This document shows, piece by piece, positions 27,191 through 37,447 of a stretch of DNA of 64,000 bases. Below the pieces are notes generated by a model. The model saw only the letters and a program-made list of their open reading frames with translations. It did no database searches and had not been told where the DNA came from. The first letter of the stretch is position 1, and each line of letters starts with the position of its first letter. Source of the DNA: Pseudomonas migulae (GTDB lineage: Bacteria; Pseudomonadota; Gammaproteobacteria; Pseudomonadales; Pseudomonadaceae); contig NZ_JALJWR010000001.1 in assembly GCF_024169315.1 (NCBI RefSeq), forward strand, positions 1,447,501 to 1,511,500, given 5' to 3'. Made by a program: the position numbers and the translations under genes.

Positions 27191-28975
27191 ATGCCCGAAA
27201 ACACTCCTCTGCCTCTGCGAAGTCAACAATGGTTTGACGATCCCAGTCATGCTGACATGACCGCGCTCTACGTCGAACGCTTCATGAATTACGGTATGAC
27301 GCGCGAGGAATTGCAATCGGGCCGTCCCATCATCGGCATCGCTCAAACCGGTAGCGATCTCGCGCCGTGCAACCGTCATCACCTCGAACTCGCGCAACGC
27401 ACCAAAGCAGGTATTCGCGATGCCGGCGGCATTCCGATGGAGTTCCCGGTGCACCCGATGGCCGAACAAACCCGGCGTCCGACTGCCGCACTGGATCGCA
27501 ACCTGGCGTACCTGGGCCTGGTCGAGATTCTTCATGGGTACCCGCTGGATGGCGTGGTGCTGACCACTGGCTGCGACAAGACCACCCCTGCCTGTCTCAT
27601 GGCGGCCGCGACGGTTGATATCCCGGCGATCGTCTTGTCGGGCGGTCCAATGCTTGATGGGCACCACAAAGGCAAATTGATCGGCTCCGGCACGGTGCTC
27701 TGGCATGCGCGCAACCTGCTCTCCAGTGGAGAGATCGATTATGAAGGCTTCATGGAGATGACCACGGCGGCCTCTCCTTCGATCGGTCACTGCAACACGA
27801 TGGGTACCGCGTTGTCGATGAACGCGCTGGCCGAAGCGCTGGGTATGTCGCTGCCCGGCTGTGCGAGCATTCCGGCCGCCTATCGTGAACGCGGCCAGAT
27901 GGCGTATGCGACTGGCAAGCGCATCGTCGACATGGTCCGTCAGGATATTCGTCCTACCCAAATCATGACCCGCGAAGCCTTTGAAAATGCCATTGCCGTG
28001 GCGTCGGCCTTGGGGGCTTCGACCAATTGCCCGCCGCACCTCATCGCTATCGCGCGGCACACCGGCATCGATCTCAGCCTGGAAGACTGGCAACGGATTG
28101 GCGAAGACGTGCCCCTGCTGGTCAATTGCATGCCCGCCGGGAAATACCTTGGCGAGGGTTTCCACCGCGCGGGCGGCGTCCCGGCAGTCATGCACGAACT
28201 GCAGAAAGCCGGGCGACTGCATGAAGGCTGCGACACGGTCTCAGGCAAGACCGTTGGCGAGATCGTCAGCCATACGGCCGCCAGCGATACCGATGTGATC
28301 CATGCGTACGAAAATCCCTTGATTCAACGGGCCGGGTTCATCGTGCTGAGCGGTAATTTCTTCGACAGCGCCATCATGAAGATGTCGGTGGTGGGCGAAG
28401 CATTCCGCAAAACCTACCTGTCCGAGCCGGGCGCGGAAAACAGTTTCGAAGCCAGAGCCATTGTTTTCGATGGCCCCGAGGACTATCAGGCGCGCATCAA
28501 CGACCCGGCTCTGGACATCGACGAGCGTTGCATTCTGGTGATTCGGGGCTGCGGCACCGTGGGTTATCCGGGCAGCGCCGAAGTGGTCAACATGGCCCCA
28601 CCCGCAGCACTGATCAAACGAGGCATTGACTCCCTGCCCTGCCTGGGTGATGGACGCCAGAGCGGGACCTCGGCCAGCCCGTCGATACTCAACATGTCCC
28701 CTGAAGCCGCGGTGGGGGGCGGCATCGGTTTGCTGGAAACCAATGATCGCCTTCGCGTCGACCTCAACGCTCGCCGCGTCGATCTCCTGGTGGATGAGAG
28801 CGAAATGGCACGCCGCCAGGCGGCGTTCAAACCGTCCTTTCCAGCCTCGCAAACGCCATGGCAGGAACTCTACCGACAGCAGGTTGGCCAACTCTCGACC
28901 GGTGGTTGCCTGGAGCCCGCGACCTTGCACCTGCGGGTCATCGCACGCAGCGGCGACCCACGTCATTCCCACTGA
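27191..28975 (+). CDS. xylD: IlvD/Edd-family sugar-acid dehydratase (D-xylonate dehydratase-like)
   Basis: The 594-aa protein has the three iron-sulfur cysteines of the IlvD/Edd family: Cys60 in TGSDLAPCNRHH, Cys128 in TTGCDKTTPAC and Cys201 in SIGHCNTMG. The length and GDLAPC-type motif fit the pentonate dehydratases rather than IlvD itself. It would convert D-xylonate (or another pentonate) to 2-keto-3-deoxypentonate. It heads an operon with an FAH-family dehydratase (27-bp gap) and a 2,5-dioxovalerate dehydrogenase (17-bp gap), the Weimberg pathway order. The gene symbol follows Caulobacter usage; the substrate is inferred. Confidence 0.88.
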   Translation: MPENTPLPLRSQQWFDDPSHADMTALYVERFMNYGMTREELQSGRPIIGIAQTGSDLAPCNRHHLELAQRTKAGIRDAGGIPMEFPVHPMAEQTRRPTAALDRNLAYLGLVEILHGYPLDGVVLTTGCDKTTPACLMAAATVDIPAIVLSGGPMLDGHHKGKLIGSGTVLWHARNLLSSGEIDYEGFMEMTTAASPSIGHCNTMGTALSMNALAEALGMSLPGCASIPAAYRERGQMAYATGKRIVDMVRQDIRPTQIMTREAFENAIAVASALGASTNCPPHLIAIARHTGIDLSLEDWQRIGEDVPLLVNCMPAGKYLGEGFHRAGGVPAVMHELQKAGRLHEGCDTVSGKTVGEIVSHTAASDTDVIHAYENPLIQRAGFIVLSGNFFDSAIMKMSVVGEAFRKTYLSEPGAENSFEARAIVFDGPEDYQARINDPALDIDERCILVIRGCGTVGYPGSAEVVNMAPPAALIKRGIDSLPCLGDGRQSGTSASPSILNMSPEAAVGGGIGLLETNDRLRVDLNARRVDLLVDESEMARRQAAFKPSFPASQTPWQELYRQQVGQLSTGGCLEPATLHLRVIARSGDPRHSH

Positions 28976-29002
28976 ATTGCCACTTCTGCCGAGGTTTTTT
29001 TC

Positions 29003-30220
29003 ATGCCCCAAACAAACGTTGCCATCACATTGTCGGATTTGAACACTCCAGCCCAGGACCTCGCGGAAGGCACCTGGATCGGTCGCGTGTGGATTCCTGG
29101 CGCCACGGCAGGGCCTGCCATCGTCCTGCTTAAAGACCGCGAGGTCTATGACATCAGCGTTCGGGTGGCGACCGTTTCGGCCCTGCTTGAACTCGATGAC
29201 CCCGTTGCTTACCTGCGCAGCCTGCCATTGGAGCAGGCGCTAATCAGCGTTGACGCGTTACTGCGCAACAGCGATGTCTCGATGCGCGACGAAACACAGC
29301 CATGGCTGCTGGCGCCGATTGACCTGCAAGCGGTAAAAGCCGCCGGGGTGACCTTCGCCACCAGCATGCTTGAGCGGGTGGTCGAAGAGCAGGCCAAGGG
29401 CGACCCGGCCAAGGCCGATAGCATTCGCGCAACGCTGGTAGCGAGCATCGGTACTGACCTCGGGGACATCGTGCCGGGCTCTTCCCAGGCCGCCGCGCTC
29501 AAGGAAGTGCTGATCAGCCAGGGCATGTGGTCGCAGTACCTCGAAGTGGGCATCGGCCCGGACGCCGAGATATTCACCAAAGCTCAGCCGTTGTCAGCGG
29601 TGGGTTACGGATCGGACATTGGTATCCATCCGAAGTCCAGCTGGAACAATCCAGAGCCCGAAGTGGTATTGGCCGTTTCCAGTCTTGGCAAGGTACAGGG
29701 CGCTACGCTGGGCAATGACGTCAACCTGCGCGACTTCGAAGGGCGCAGTGCGTTGTTGCTTTCCAAAGCCAAAGACAACAATGCGTCGACCGCGCTTGGG
29801 CCGTTTATCCGACTGTTCGATGAAACCTTCAGCATCGAGGACGTGCGCACGGCAGAAGTCGCACTGCGTGTCCTAGGCGACGATGGTTTCATCATGGATG
29901 GCAGCAGCTCCATGAATCAAATCAGCCGCGACCCGCTGGATCTGGTCGCTCAGACACTCAACGAAAACCATCAGTACCCGGACGGCTTTGTGCTGTTCCT
30001 CGGCACGCTGTTTGCCCCCAAGCAAGACCGCGATCTACCCGGCGGAGGCTTCACCCATAAAGAGGGTGATCTGGTCGCCATCAGCAGCGCCAGGTTCGGC
30101 ACGCTGGTCAACCGCGTGACGACAAGCGATCGCGCGCCGGCCTGGCAGATGGGTTATCGCGCCCTGCTCGATAACTTACACGGTCGCGGGTTGGTTTCTG
30201 CCGCGATCAAGCCACGCTAG
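29003..30220 (+). CDS. xylX: FAH-family 2-keto-3-deoxypentonate dehydratase
   Basis: The 405-aa protein belongs to the fumarylacetoacetate hydrolase superfamily. Conserved stretches include DAEIFTKAQPLSAVGYGSDI, PEPEVVLAV with metal-binding glutamates, and GNDVNLRDFEGRSALLLSKA. The long N-terminal part is typical of the XylX-type enzymes that dehydrate 2-keto-3-deoxy-D-xylonate to 2,5-dioxopentanoate. The position between dehydratase and dehydrogenase genes supports this. L-arabonate routes use a DHDPS-type enzyme instead, so an FAH member favours D-xylonate or D-arabonate. Confidence 0.87.
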   Translation: MPQTNVAITLSDLNTPAQDLAEGTWIGRVWIPGATAGPAIVLLKDREVYDISVRVATVSALLELDDPVAYLRSLPLEQALISVDALLRNSDVSMRDETQPWLLAPIDLQAVKAAGVTFATSMLERVVEEQAKGDPAKADSIRATLVASIGTDLGDIVPGSSQAAALKEVLISQGMWSQYLEVGIGPDAEIFTKAQPLSAVGYGSDIGIHPKSSWNNPEPEVVLAVSSLGKVQGATLGNDVNLRDFEGRSALLLSKAKDNNASTALGPFIRLFDETFSIEDVRTAEVALRVLGDDGFIMDGSSSMNQISRDPLDLVAQTLNENHQYPDGFVLFLGTLFAPKQDRDLPGGGFTHKEGDLVAISSARFGTLVNRVTTSDRAPAWQMGYRALLDNLHGRGLVSAAIKPR

Positions 30221-30237
30221 CCAAAACGAGAATGCCT

Positions 30238-31821
30238 ATGAACGCCAGCACCGGACACAACTTTATCAATGGCGCACGCAGCGCCGAAGGTCACTCGCGC
30301 CTGCAAAGTTTCGACGCCACCACTGGGCAGGAACTGCCGGGCTACTTTACTGAAGCCACGCGAGAGGAAGTGGATGCTGCCGCCCATGCGGCGGCGGCGG
30401 CCTACCCGCTGTACCGCACCCTGCCGCCCCTTCGACGCGCGGCGTTTCTCGACGCCATCGCGGATGAGCTCGACGCCTTGGGTGACGAATTCATCGCGAC
30501 GGTCTGCCGCGAAACGGCGCTGCCGGCCGCACGTATTCAGGGTGAACGTGCCCGTACCAGTGGGCAGATGAGACTGTTTGCCAAGGTGCTGCGACGTGGG
30601 GATTTCTTTGGGGCACGTATCGATCGTGCCCTGCCTGACCGTCAACCCCTGCCCCGTCCCGATCTGCGCCAATACCACATCGGTATCGGCCCGGTCGCCG
30701 TATTCGGCGCCAGCAATTTTCCCTTGGCCTTCTCTACGGCGGGCGGTGATACCGCCGCTGCGCTCGCGGCCGGTTGCCCGGTGGTATTCAAGGCACACCC
30801 CGGGCACATGGATACGGCGGAATGGGTCGCTCTGGCAATCATTCGCGCCGCCGAACAGACCGGAATGCCGCCCGGTGTCTTCAACATGATTTACGGCGGG
30901 ATGGTCGGTGCCTGGCTGGTGCAACACCCGGCAATCAAGGCTGTTGGCTTCACCGGTTCGCTCAAGGGCGGCCGGGCGCTGTGTGACATGGCAGCGGCAA
31001 GACCAGAACCCATCCCGGTGTTCGCCGAGATGTCGAGTGTCAATCCTGTACTGGTGCTGCCAGAGGCCCTCAAGACCCGTGGTGCAAACATTGCGGCCGA
31101 GGTCTGCGCCTCTGTGGTTCAAGGGGCAGGACAGTTCTGCACAAAACCTGGAATGGTGATCGGAATACGCTCTCCCGAGTTCGATGCGTTTCTCGATGAG
31201 CTGACCTGGCAGATCAACGCTCAGCCTGCACATACCCTGCTCAACGCCGGCGGGCTGTGCAATTACTCCGATGGCCTGACCCGCCTGCATGATCATCCGC
31301 AGATCCACCATCGAGCGGGGAATCCTCAAGCAGGTATCCAGGCTAACCCACAACTGTTCGAAGCGGACGCAGAACTGCTGATCAACCATGACGAACTGCT
31401 GCAGCACGAGGTGTTTGGCCCGGTTGTAGTCGTCGTTGCGGTCAATGACCGGCAACAGCTGCAGCACGCGCTGCACGGTTTGCAGGGGCAACTGACCGCG
31501 ACCTTGATTGCCGAACCTGCGGATCTGGAGATGTTTGCCGAGTTGATTCCAGTGTTGGAACTGAAGGCGGGTCGCCTTTTGCTCAATGGTTACCCGACCG
31601 GTGTCGAGGTCTGCGATGCGATGGTTCATGGCGGCCCCTACCCCGCCACCTCGGATGCCCGAGGCTCGTCCGTAGGAACGCTGTCGATCAACCGCTTCCT
31701 GCGACCGATCTGCTTCCAGAATTACCCGGACAGTTTGCTTCCCGACGCATTGAAAAACGCCAATCCGCTCGGCATTCAACGCCTGGTAGACGGCGCCAGC
31801 ACAAATGAGCGTTTGCGTTAA
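30238..31821 (+). CDS. 2,5-dioxovalerate (alpha-ketoglutarate semialdehyde) dehydrogenase
   Basis: The 527-aa aldehyde dehydrogenase has the catalytic Cys301 in GAGQFCTKPG. The NADP-binding region is around GPVAVFGASNFPLAFSTAGG, and FAEMSSVNPVLVLPEAL replaces the classical ELGG motif, as in KGSADH enzymes. It would oxidise the semialdehyde to 2-oxoglutarate, the last step of the Weimberg route. The start is either 30232 or 30238 (ATGCCTATG); I prefer 30238 because ACGAGA is then better spaced. It ends the operon and converges on xylR. Confidence 0.9.
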   Translation: MNASTGHNFINGARSAEGHSRLQSFDATTGQELPGYFTEATREEVDAAAHAAAAAYPLYRTLPPLRRAAFLDAIADELDALGDEFIATVCRETALPAARIQGERARTSGQMRLFAKVLRRGDFFGARIDRALPDRQPLPRPDLRQYHIGIGPVAVFGASNFPLAFSTAGGDTAAALAAGCPVVFKAHPGHMDTAEWVALAIIRAAEQTGMPPGVFNMIYGGMVGAWLVQHPAIKAVGFTGSLKGGRALCDMAAARPEPIPVFAEMSSVNPVLVLPEALKTRGANIAAEVCASVVQGAGQFCTKPGMVIGIRSPEFDAFLDELTWQINAQPAHTLLNAGGLCNYSDGLTRLHDHPQIHHRAGNPQAGIQANPQLFEADAELLINHDELLQHEVFGPVVVVVAVNDRQQLQHALHGLQGQLTATLIAEPADLEMFAELIPVLELKAGRLLLNGYPTGVEVCDAMVHGGPYPATSDARGSSVGTLSINRFLRPICFQNYPDSLLPDALKNANPLGIQRLVDGASTNERLR

Positions 31822-31968
31822 TGCGCCAATTAGATCTCGTACTACGGCGATGTTAAATCGGCCGTCTCTTGCGCTTTTGGACAAGCCGCATCCCTGCTTC
31901 GGGCCCTTGGCAAAGGGAATGTCGAATGACTACTTCTGGCCAAACCAACCCTTCTAACCCCACAACAA

Positions 31969-33165
31969 TCAACCAATTGCACCCGGCACCACTAAAGCGC
32001 CCTGCTGGTATTCACGGGGCGTACAGCCAAACTCGCGACGAAACACCGTGTGCAGATACTGTGCGGATTTGAATCCACACGTGCGGGCAACTTCCGCAAT
32101 CGCTGTCTCGGTATTTTCCAACCCGCTCGTCGCCGCCGCCAGTTTGAAATGCAGAATCTCATCATGCACGCTGCAGCCCCTCACAGTGCGAAAGTGCGAC
32201 TCCAGCGATGAGCGAGAGACGCCGACATAAGCTGCCACTTGCGCGGTCTTGATGCCCTGGCAGGCATATTGGCGGATAAACAGCAGCGCTTGCATGACGT
32301 AGGGGTTGCCCAACGGTTGGTGCAAACTCGACACCTGCACGTTGATCGCATCCGGCGGGATCAGGATGTGCGTGCCGGTGGACGGCATGCCGTGCAGCAT
32401 CTGGTGGAGCAGTTGCGCGGCGGTGCGGCCCATAGTTTCGGTGCCCTGAATGACTGAACTCAATGGGACCCGGGTCAGGCTGCGTGTCAGCGGATCGTTG
32501 TCGATGCCGATCAACGCCACCTGCTCCGGTACGGCGATTCCGGCGGTCAGGCAGGCCTGCAGCAACTGCCTTGCACGGGCGTCACTGACGGCGATGATAC
32601 CTATGGGTTTAGGCAGGCTTTGCAGCCAGGCGATCAGTTGTTCGACGGCGCTGTCCCAGAGAGGTGCGCTTGTGCCCATGCCGCGGTAGACCTCGGCATG
32701 CAGGCCGTCACGTTGCATCAGCCGTCGAAAGGCTTTTTCCCGCTCCTGCGCCCAACGATTGGCCTGCGCTTCAGGCAGGCTGAAGCAGGCAAAACGCTGC
32801 AGCCCCGCCTCGATCAAGTGCGCGTAAGCCAGGGTGATCAATGCGTTATTGTCGGTGGCAACATAAGGGATTCCTTTCGGGTAGGCGCGCTCATCCTGAT
32901 AAGAACCACCCACCGCCACCACCGGCAACTTGATGTCGGCCAGCGCCTCGCCAATCAGCGGATCGTCGAAGTCGGCAATGATCCCGTCACCCTGCCAGCG
33001 CTCGATCCCTTTCAACCGGCAGAGAAAATCCTCCTCCAGGAACAGGTCCCAGGACGCGCGAGTGCTGCTCAGGTAGTTGCCGATGCCGCTGATGATACCC
33101 CGGTCATAGATCTTGCTCCCGTTGAACAACAGTGCGATGCGGTGAACAGGCGGTACTGTTTTCAT
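31969..33165 (-). CDS. xylR: XylR, AraC-type xylose regulator
   Basis: The 398-aa protein starts [20 protein letters not shown], matching the XylR N-terminal start, followed by a LacI-like sugar-binding domain ([14 protein letters not shown], then [13 protein letters not shown]) and a C-terminal AraC helix-turn-helix ([20 protein letters not shown] and [20 protein letters not shown]). I trimmed 16 residues from the longest frame to match this family start. It is divergent from xylA, the normal arrangement in which XylR with D-xylose activates xylA and xylFGH. Confidence 0.93.
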   Translation of the reverse strand: MKTVPPVHRIALLFNGSKIYDRGIISGIGNYLSSTRASWDLFLEEDFLCRLKGIERWQGDGIIADFDDPLIGEALADIKLPVVAVGGSYQDERAYPKGIPYVATDNNALITLAYAHLIEAGLQRFACFSLPEAQANRWAQEREKAFRRLMQRDGLHAEVYRGMGTSAPLWDSAVEQLIAWLQSLPKPIGIIAVSDARARQLLQACLTAGIAVPEQVALIGIDNDPLTRSLTRVPLSSVIQGTETMGRTAAQLLHQMLHGMPSTGTHILIPPDAINVQVSSLHQPLGNPYVMQALLFIRQYACQGIKTAQVAAYVGVSRSSLESHFRTVRGCSVHDEILHFKLAAATSGLENTETAIAEVARTCGFKSAQYLHTVFRREFGCTPREYQQGALVVPGAIG

Positions 33166-33247
33166 TATTTTCAGGCTTGTTCCGGGGCCCCTTCTCATGG
33201 AGGCGGTTTGCACAGACTAGGCGCGCAGACCACGAATCTCAATACGC

Positions 33248-33274
33248 AAAATCGCACCCAGTGTTGGTGATTTT
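33248..33274. promoter_or_regulatory. Candidate XylR site in the xylR-xylA spacer
   Basis: AAAATCGCACC (33248-33258) and GGTGATTTT (33266-33274) form an imperfect inverted repeat about 70 bp before the xylA ATG. AraC-type activators such as XylR usually bind direct repeats, so this could be a different site; proposed on position alone. Confidence 0.35.
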
Positions 33275-33341
33275 CATAATCAGCAGGCATGGGGCCGTTG
33301 CTAGTATCGAGACACCGCCAAGAACAACAAGGACATTGCCA

Positions 33342-34658
33342 ATGCTGTACTTCCCCGATGTCGACAAGATTCGCTACGAAGGCCCTTCCAGCGATTCTGT
33401 CCTCGCCTTCCGTCACTACGACGCCGACAAAATCATCCTCGGCAAACCCATGCGCGAACACCTGCGCATGGCCGCCTGTTATTGGCACACCTTCGTCTGG
33501 CCGGGCTCCGATGTGTTCGGCGCAGGTACTTTCAAGCGCCCGTGGCAACACGCCGGCGACCCGATGGAGCTGGCGATTGGCAAGGCGGAAGCCGCGTTCG
33601 AGTTCTTCTCCAAACTGGGTATCGACTATTACTGCTTCCACGACACGGATGTCGCCCCGGAAGGCAATTCGTTGAAGGACTACCGCAACCACTTCGCGCA
33701 AATGATTGATCATCTGGAGCGACATCAGGAGGAAAGCGGGATCAAGCTGCTGTGGGGCACCGCCAACTGCTTCAGCAATCCGCGCTTTGCCGCCGGCGCC
33801 GCCAGCAACCCGGATCCCGAAGTGTTTGCCTTCGCCGCTGCCCAGGTCTTCAGCGCCATGAACGCGACCCAACGCCTGAAAGGGTCCAACTACGTGTTGT
33901 GGGGCGGTCGCGAAGGCTACGAAACCCTGCTCAATACCGACTTGAAACGTGAACGCGAACAACTGGGTCGCTTCATGTGCATGGTGGTCGAGCACAAGTA
34001 CAAGATCGGTTTCAAAGGTGACCTGCTGATCGAACCCAAGCCGCAGGAGCCGACCAAGCACCAATACGATTACGACAGCGCCACCGTGTTTGGCTTTCTC
34101 CAGCAGTTCGGCCTGGAAAAGGAAATCAAGGTCAACATCGAAGCCAACCACGCGACCCTGGCCGGTCATAGCTTTCATCACGAGATTGCGACCGCCATCT
34201 CGCTGGGGATTTTCGGCAGCATCGACGCCAACCGCGGTGATCCGCAGAACGGTTGGGACACCGATCAGTTCCCCAACAGCGTCGAAGAAATGACCCTGGC
34301 CACCTATGAAATCCTCAAGGCCGGCGGGTTTAAGAATGGCGGGTACAACTTCGACTCCAAGGTTCGCCGCCAGAGCCTCGGTGAGATCGATCTGTTCCAT
34401 GGTCACGTCGGCGCAATGGATGTCCTCGCCCTGTCCCTGGAGCGGGCAGCCGCCATGGTGCAGAACGATCAGCTTCAACTGCTCAAGGATCAACGCTACG
34501 CCGGCTGGCAGCAGCCGTTCGGGCAGGCGGTGCTGACGGGTGAGTTCAACCTCCAGTCATTGGCCGAACATGCCTTCGCCAACGAACTGAATCCGCAGGC
34601 CGTCAGCGGCAGGCAGGAAATGCTCGAAAACGTCGTCAACCGGTTCATCTATCGCTGA
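33342..34658 (+). CDS. xylA: Xylose isomerase
   Basis: The 438-aa protein has the family's catalytic His100 and Asp103 in [13 protein letters not shown], metal-binding residues in [19 protein letters not shown] (the conserved IEAN-AT-AGH) and SIDANRGD. Length and motifs match class II xylose isomerases. It interconverts D-xylose and D-xylulose in the cytoplasm. The ATG at 33342 follows AAGGACATTGCC. It is followed by xylFGH, but no xylulokinase gene is in the window, so that activity must be encoded elsewhere. Confidence 0.96.
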   Translation: MLYFPDVDKIRYEGPSSDSVLAFRHYDADKIILGKPMREHLRMAACYWHTFVWPGSDVFGAGTFKRPWQHAGDPMELAIGKAEAAFEFFSKLGIDYYCFHDTDVAPEGNSLKDYRNHFAQMIDHLERHQEESGIKLLWGTANCFSNPRFAAGAASNPDPEVFAFAAAQVFSAMNATQRLKGSNYVLWGGREGYETLLNTDLKREREQLGRFMCMVVEHKYKIGFKGDLLIEPKPQEPTKHQYDYDSATVFGFLQQFGLEKEIKVNIEANHATLAGHSFHHEIATAISLGIFGSIDANRGDPQNGWDTDQFPNSVEEMTLATYEILKAGGFKNGGYNFDSKVRRQSLGEIDLFHGHVGAMDVLALSLERAAAMVQNDQLQLLKDQRYAGWQQPFGQAVLTGEFNLQSLAEHAFANELNPQAVSGRQEMLENVVNRFIYR

Positions 34659-34806
34659 TCGCCATGGCGTCTGCGGGCGCAACAACGTTGTGACATTCGC
34701 ACGACAAATCTGTGTCCGCCGCGTCTGCCAATTCTCTACAGTTCTACCAGCCCGAGACTCATCGTCAGGCAGTGTCTTTCAAACAAAAACAAAAGGACGC
34801 ACCACC

Positions 34807-35808
34807 ATGAAGAATGTGAAACGCGCGCTATTGGCCAGCGCCCTGGCGCTGCTGTCGCTACCGGTGATGGCCGATGCTGCCCACCCGAAAATCGGTTTCT
34901 CCATTGATGATCTCCGGCTGGAACGCTGGTCGCGTGACCGCGATTACTTCGTCGCAGCGGCGGAGAAAATGGACGCCAAGGTCTTTGTACAGTCGGCCGA
35001 TGCCAACGAGCAAAAGCAGATTTCGCAAATCGAAAATCTCATTTCCCGTGGCGTCGATGTGATCGTCATCGTGCCGTTCAACGCCACGGTCCTGACCAAT
35101 GTAGTGGCGGAAGCGAAGAAAGCCGGGATCAAGGTCGTGTCCTATGACCGCCTGATACTCAACGCGGATATCGACGCCTACATTTCCTTCGATAACGAAA
35201 AAGTCGGCGAGATGCAGGCCAGCGGCGTGCTGCGCGCAGCGCCCAAGGGCAATTACTTCCTGCTCGGTGGTGCGCCTACCGACAACAACGCAAAAGTCCT
35301 GCGCGAAGGTCAGATGAAAGTGCTGCAACCGGCCATCGACAAGGGGGATATCAAGATCGTAGGCCAACAATGGGTGAAGGAATGGAACCCGACCGAAGCG
35401 CTGAGCATTGTTGAAAACGCCTTGACCCGCAACAACAACAAAATCGACGGCATCGTCGCTTCCAACGACGCCACGGCAGGTGGCGCCATCCAGGCATTGG
35501 CCTCTCAGCAACTGGCCGGCAAGGTGCCGATTTCGGGGCAGGACGCAGACCTCGCAGCGGTCAAGCGAGTGATCACCGGCACGCAAACCATGACCGTGTA
35601 CAAACCGCTCAAACTCATCGCCTCCGAAGCCGCCAAGCTCTCGGTGCAACTGGCGCGTAACGAGAAACCCGCCTACAGCTCGCAATACGACAACGGCAGC
35701 AAAAAAGTCGACACCATCCTGCTCACCCCGACTCCGTTGACCAAGGACAACATCGACTTGCTGGAACAGGACGGGTTTTACACCAAGGCGCAGATTGCCG
35801 GGCAGTGA
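34807..35808 (+). CDS. xylF: D-xylose ABC transporter, periplasmic binding protein
   Basis: The 333-aa protein has a Sec signal (MKNVKRALLASALALLSLPV, cleavage near MADA-AH) and a sugar-binding domain of the ribose/xylose class (KIGFSIDDLRLERWSRDRDY, EWNPTEALSIVENALT, VPISGQDADLAAVKR). The SIDDLRLERW stretch is characteristic of XylF. It delivers D-xylose to XylGH. A short hairpin follows the gene before xylG, which may set a higher level for this protein than for the membrane components. Confidence 0.95.
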   Translation: MKNVKRALLASALALLSLPVMADAAHPKIGFSIDDLRLERWSRDRDYFVAAAEKMDAKVFVQSADANEQKQISQIENLISRGVDVIVIVPFNATVLTNVVAEAKKAGIKVVSYDRLILNADIDAYISFDNEKVGEMQASGVLRAAPKGNYFLLGGAPTDNNAKVLREGQMKVLQPAIDKGDIKIVGQQWVKEWNPTEALSIVENALTRNNNKIDGIVASNDATAGGAIQALASQQLAGKVPISGQDADLAAVKRVITGTQTMTVYKPLKLIASEAAKLSVQLARNEKPAYSSQYDNGSKKVDTILLTPTPLTKDNIDLLEQDGFYTKAQIAGQ

Positions 35809-35832
35809 TCATCGCCCGGTAATGCCCCCTTC

Positions 35833-35850
35833 AGGAGCCAGCTCGCTCCT
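35833..35850. repeat. REP-like hairpin between xylF and xylG
   Basis: AGGAGC (35833-35838) pairs with GCTCCT (35845-35850); the core CAGCTCGCTCCTGCGGGG resembles the tip of Pseudomonas REP palindromes. It sits in the 82-bp xylF-xylG spacer and could stabilise the upstream transcript or attenuate the downstream one. Confidence 0.5.
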
Positions 35851-35890
35851 GCGGGGACCCGCCTCGTCCCTGCCGCTATGAGTCTCTGCC

Positions 35891-37447
35891 ATGTCCGACT
35901 ATCTGCTGCAAATGAACGGTATCGTCAAAACCTTCGGCGGTGTCACAGCGCTCAATGGCATCGACATCAAGGTCAAGCCGGGGGAATGCGTAGGGCTTTG
36001 CGGCGAGAATGGCGCCGGCAAGTCCACGCTGATGAAGATCCTTTCCGCAGTGTACCCCCACGGCACCTGGGACGGAGAAATCCTCTGGGACGGTCAACCA
36101 CTCAAGGCGCAATCGATCAGCGAAACGGAAGCCGCTGGCATCGTCATCATTCACCAGGAACTGACCCTGGTTCCCGACCTGTCGGTGGCCGAGAACATTT
36201 TCATGGGCCATGAACTAACGCTGCCCGGTGGGCGGATGAATTACCCGGCGATGATCCACCGCGCCGAAGCCCTGATGCGTGAATTGAAAGTGCCGGACAT
36301 GAACGTATCGCTGCCGGTTTCGCAGTACGGCGGCGGCTATCAGCAGCTGGTGGAAATCGCCAAGGCACTGAACAAGCACGCGCGCCTACTAATTCTTGAC
36401 GAGCCTTCATCGGCCCTGACCCGTTCGGAAATCGAGGTGCTGCTGGACATCATCCGTGACCTCAAGGCCAAGGGTGTTGCCTGTGTCTACATCTCCCACA
36501 AGCTCGATGAAGTGGCCGCCGTGTGCGACACCATTTCGGTGATCCGCGATGGCAAACACATCGCCACGACTGCCATGGTGGACATGGATATTCCACAGAT
36601 CATCACCCAGATGGTCGGACGGGAAATGAGCAACCTCTACCCCACCGAGCCACACGACATTGGCGAGGTGATTTTCGAGGCCCGCCACATCACTTGCTAC
36701 GACGTCGACAACCCCCAGCGAAAACGAGTCGACGATATTTCATTCAGCCTCAAACGCGGGGAAATCCTCGGCATCGCCGGACTGGTCGGCGCAGGCCGCA
36801 CCGAACTGGTGACAGCGCTGTTCGGCGCCTACCCCGGTCGCCAAGAAGGCGAAGTCTGGCTGGACGGCCAACTCATCGACACCCGCACGCCGCTCAAGTC
36901 AATCCGTGCCGGCCTGTGCCTGGTGCCCGAGGACCGCAAGCGCCAGGGCATCATTCCAGACCTGGGCGTCGGCCAGAACATCACCCTGGCCGTGCTGGAC
37001 AGCTACTCGAAACTGACCCGCATCGATGCCGAAGCCGAACTGGGCAGCATCGATCGAGAAATTTCACGCCTGCACCTCAAGACCGCGAGCCCGTTCCTGC
37101 CAATCACCAGTCTGTCCGGCGGCAATCAACAAAAAGCCGTATTGGCGAAGATGCTACTGACCAAGCCCCGGGTGCTGATTCTCGATGAGCCCACCCGAGG
37201 TGTGGATGTCGGCGCCAAGTACGAGATCTACAAGCTAATGGGGGCGCTGGCGGCCGAAGGCGTGTCGATCATCATGGTGTCGTCAGAGCTGGCCGAAGTG
37301 CTCGGCGTTTCCGACCGCGTTCTGGTGATTGGCGAAGGCCAGTTGCGGGGTGACTTCATCAACCACGGACTCACCCAGGAACAACTGCTCGCCGCCGCAC
37401 TCAGCCAGCCTGATGGCCATAACAATAATGATCGGAAATCCGCGTAA
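35891..37447 (+). CDS. xylG: D-xylose ABC transporter, ATP-binding protein
   Basis: The 518-aa protein carries two ABC domains, as is normal for sugar importers of this class. Domain 1 has Walker [10 protein letters not shown] at 38-46 and [10 protein letters not shown]. Domain 2 has the usual degenerate loop [10 protein letters not shown], signature LSGGNQQKA and Walker [13 protein letters not shown]. It energises import through XylH. The stop and the xylH ATG are adjacent (37447/37448), so the two are translationally coupled. Confidence 0.96.
   Translation: MSDYLLQMNGIVKTFGGVTALNGIDIKVKPGECVGLCGENGAGKSTLMKILSAVYPHGTWDGEILWDGQPLKAQSISETEAAGIVIIHQELTLVPDLSVAENIFMGHELTLPGGRMNYPAMIHRAEALMRELKVPDMNVSLPVSQYGGGYQQLVEIAKALNKHARLLILDEPSSALTRSEIEVLLDIIRDLKAKGVACVYISHKLDEVAAVCDTISVIRDGKHIATTAMVDMDIPQIITQMVGREMSNLYPTEPHDIGEVIFEARHITCYDVDNPQRKRVDDISFSLKRGEILGIAGLVGAGRTELVTALFGAYPGRQEGEVWLDGQLIDTRTPLKSIRAGLCLVPEDRKRQGIIPDLGVGQNITLAVLDSYSKLTRIDAEAELGSIDREISRLHLKTASPFLPITSLSGGNQQKAVLAKMLLTKPRVLILDEPTRGVDVGAKYEIYKLMGALAAEGVSIIMVSSELAEVLGVSDRVLVIGEGQLRGDFINHGLTQEQLLAAALSQPDGHNNNDRKSA

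Noticed and set aside
26909..28222. 437-codon open frame on the minus strand
   Set aside because: Antisense to the IlvD/Edd dehydratase, and its left end runs into the LacI gene and its operator.
30217..31884. 555-codon open frame on the minus strand
   Set aside because: It lies antisense to the 2,5-dioxovalerate dehydrogenase, whose catalytic motifs are clear; high GC third positions keep the opposite strand open.
33195..34493. 432-codon open frame on the minus strand
   Set aside because: Antisense shadow of xylA, whose active-site residues are all present on the plus strand.
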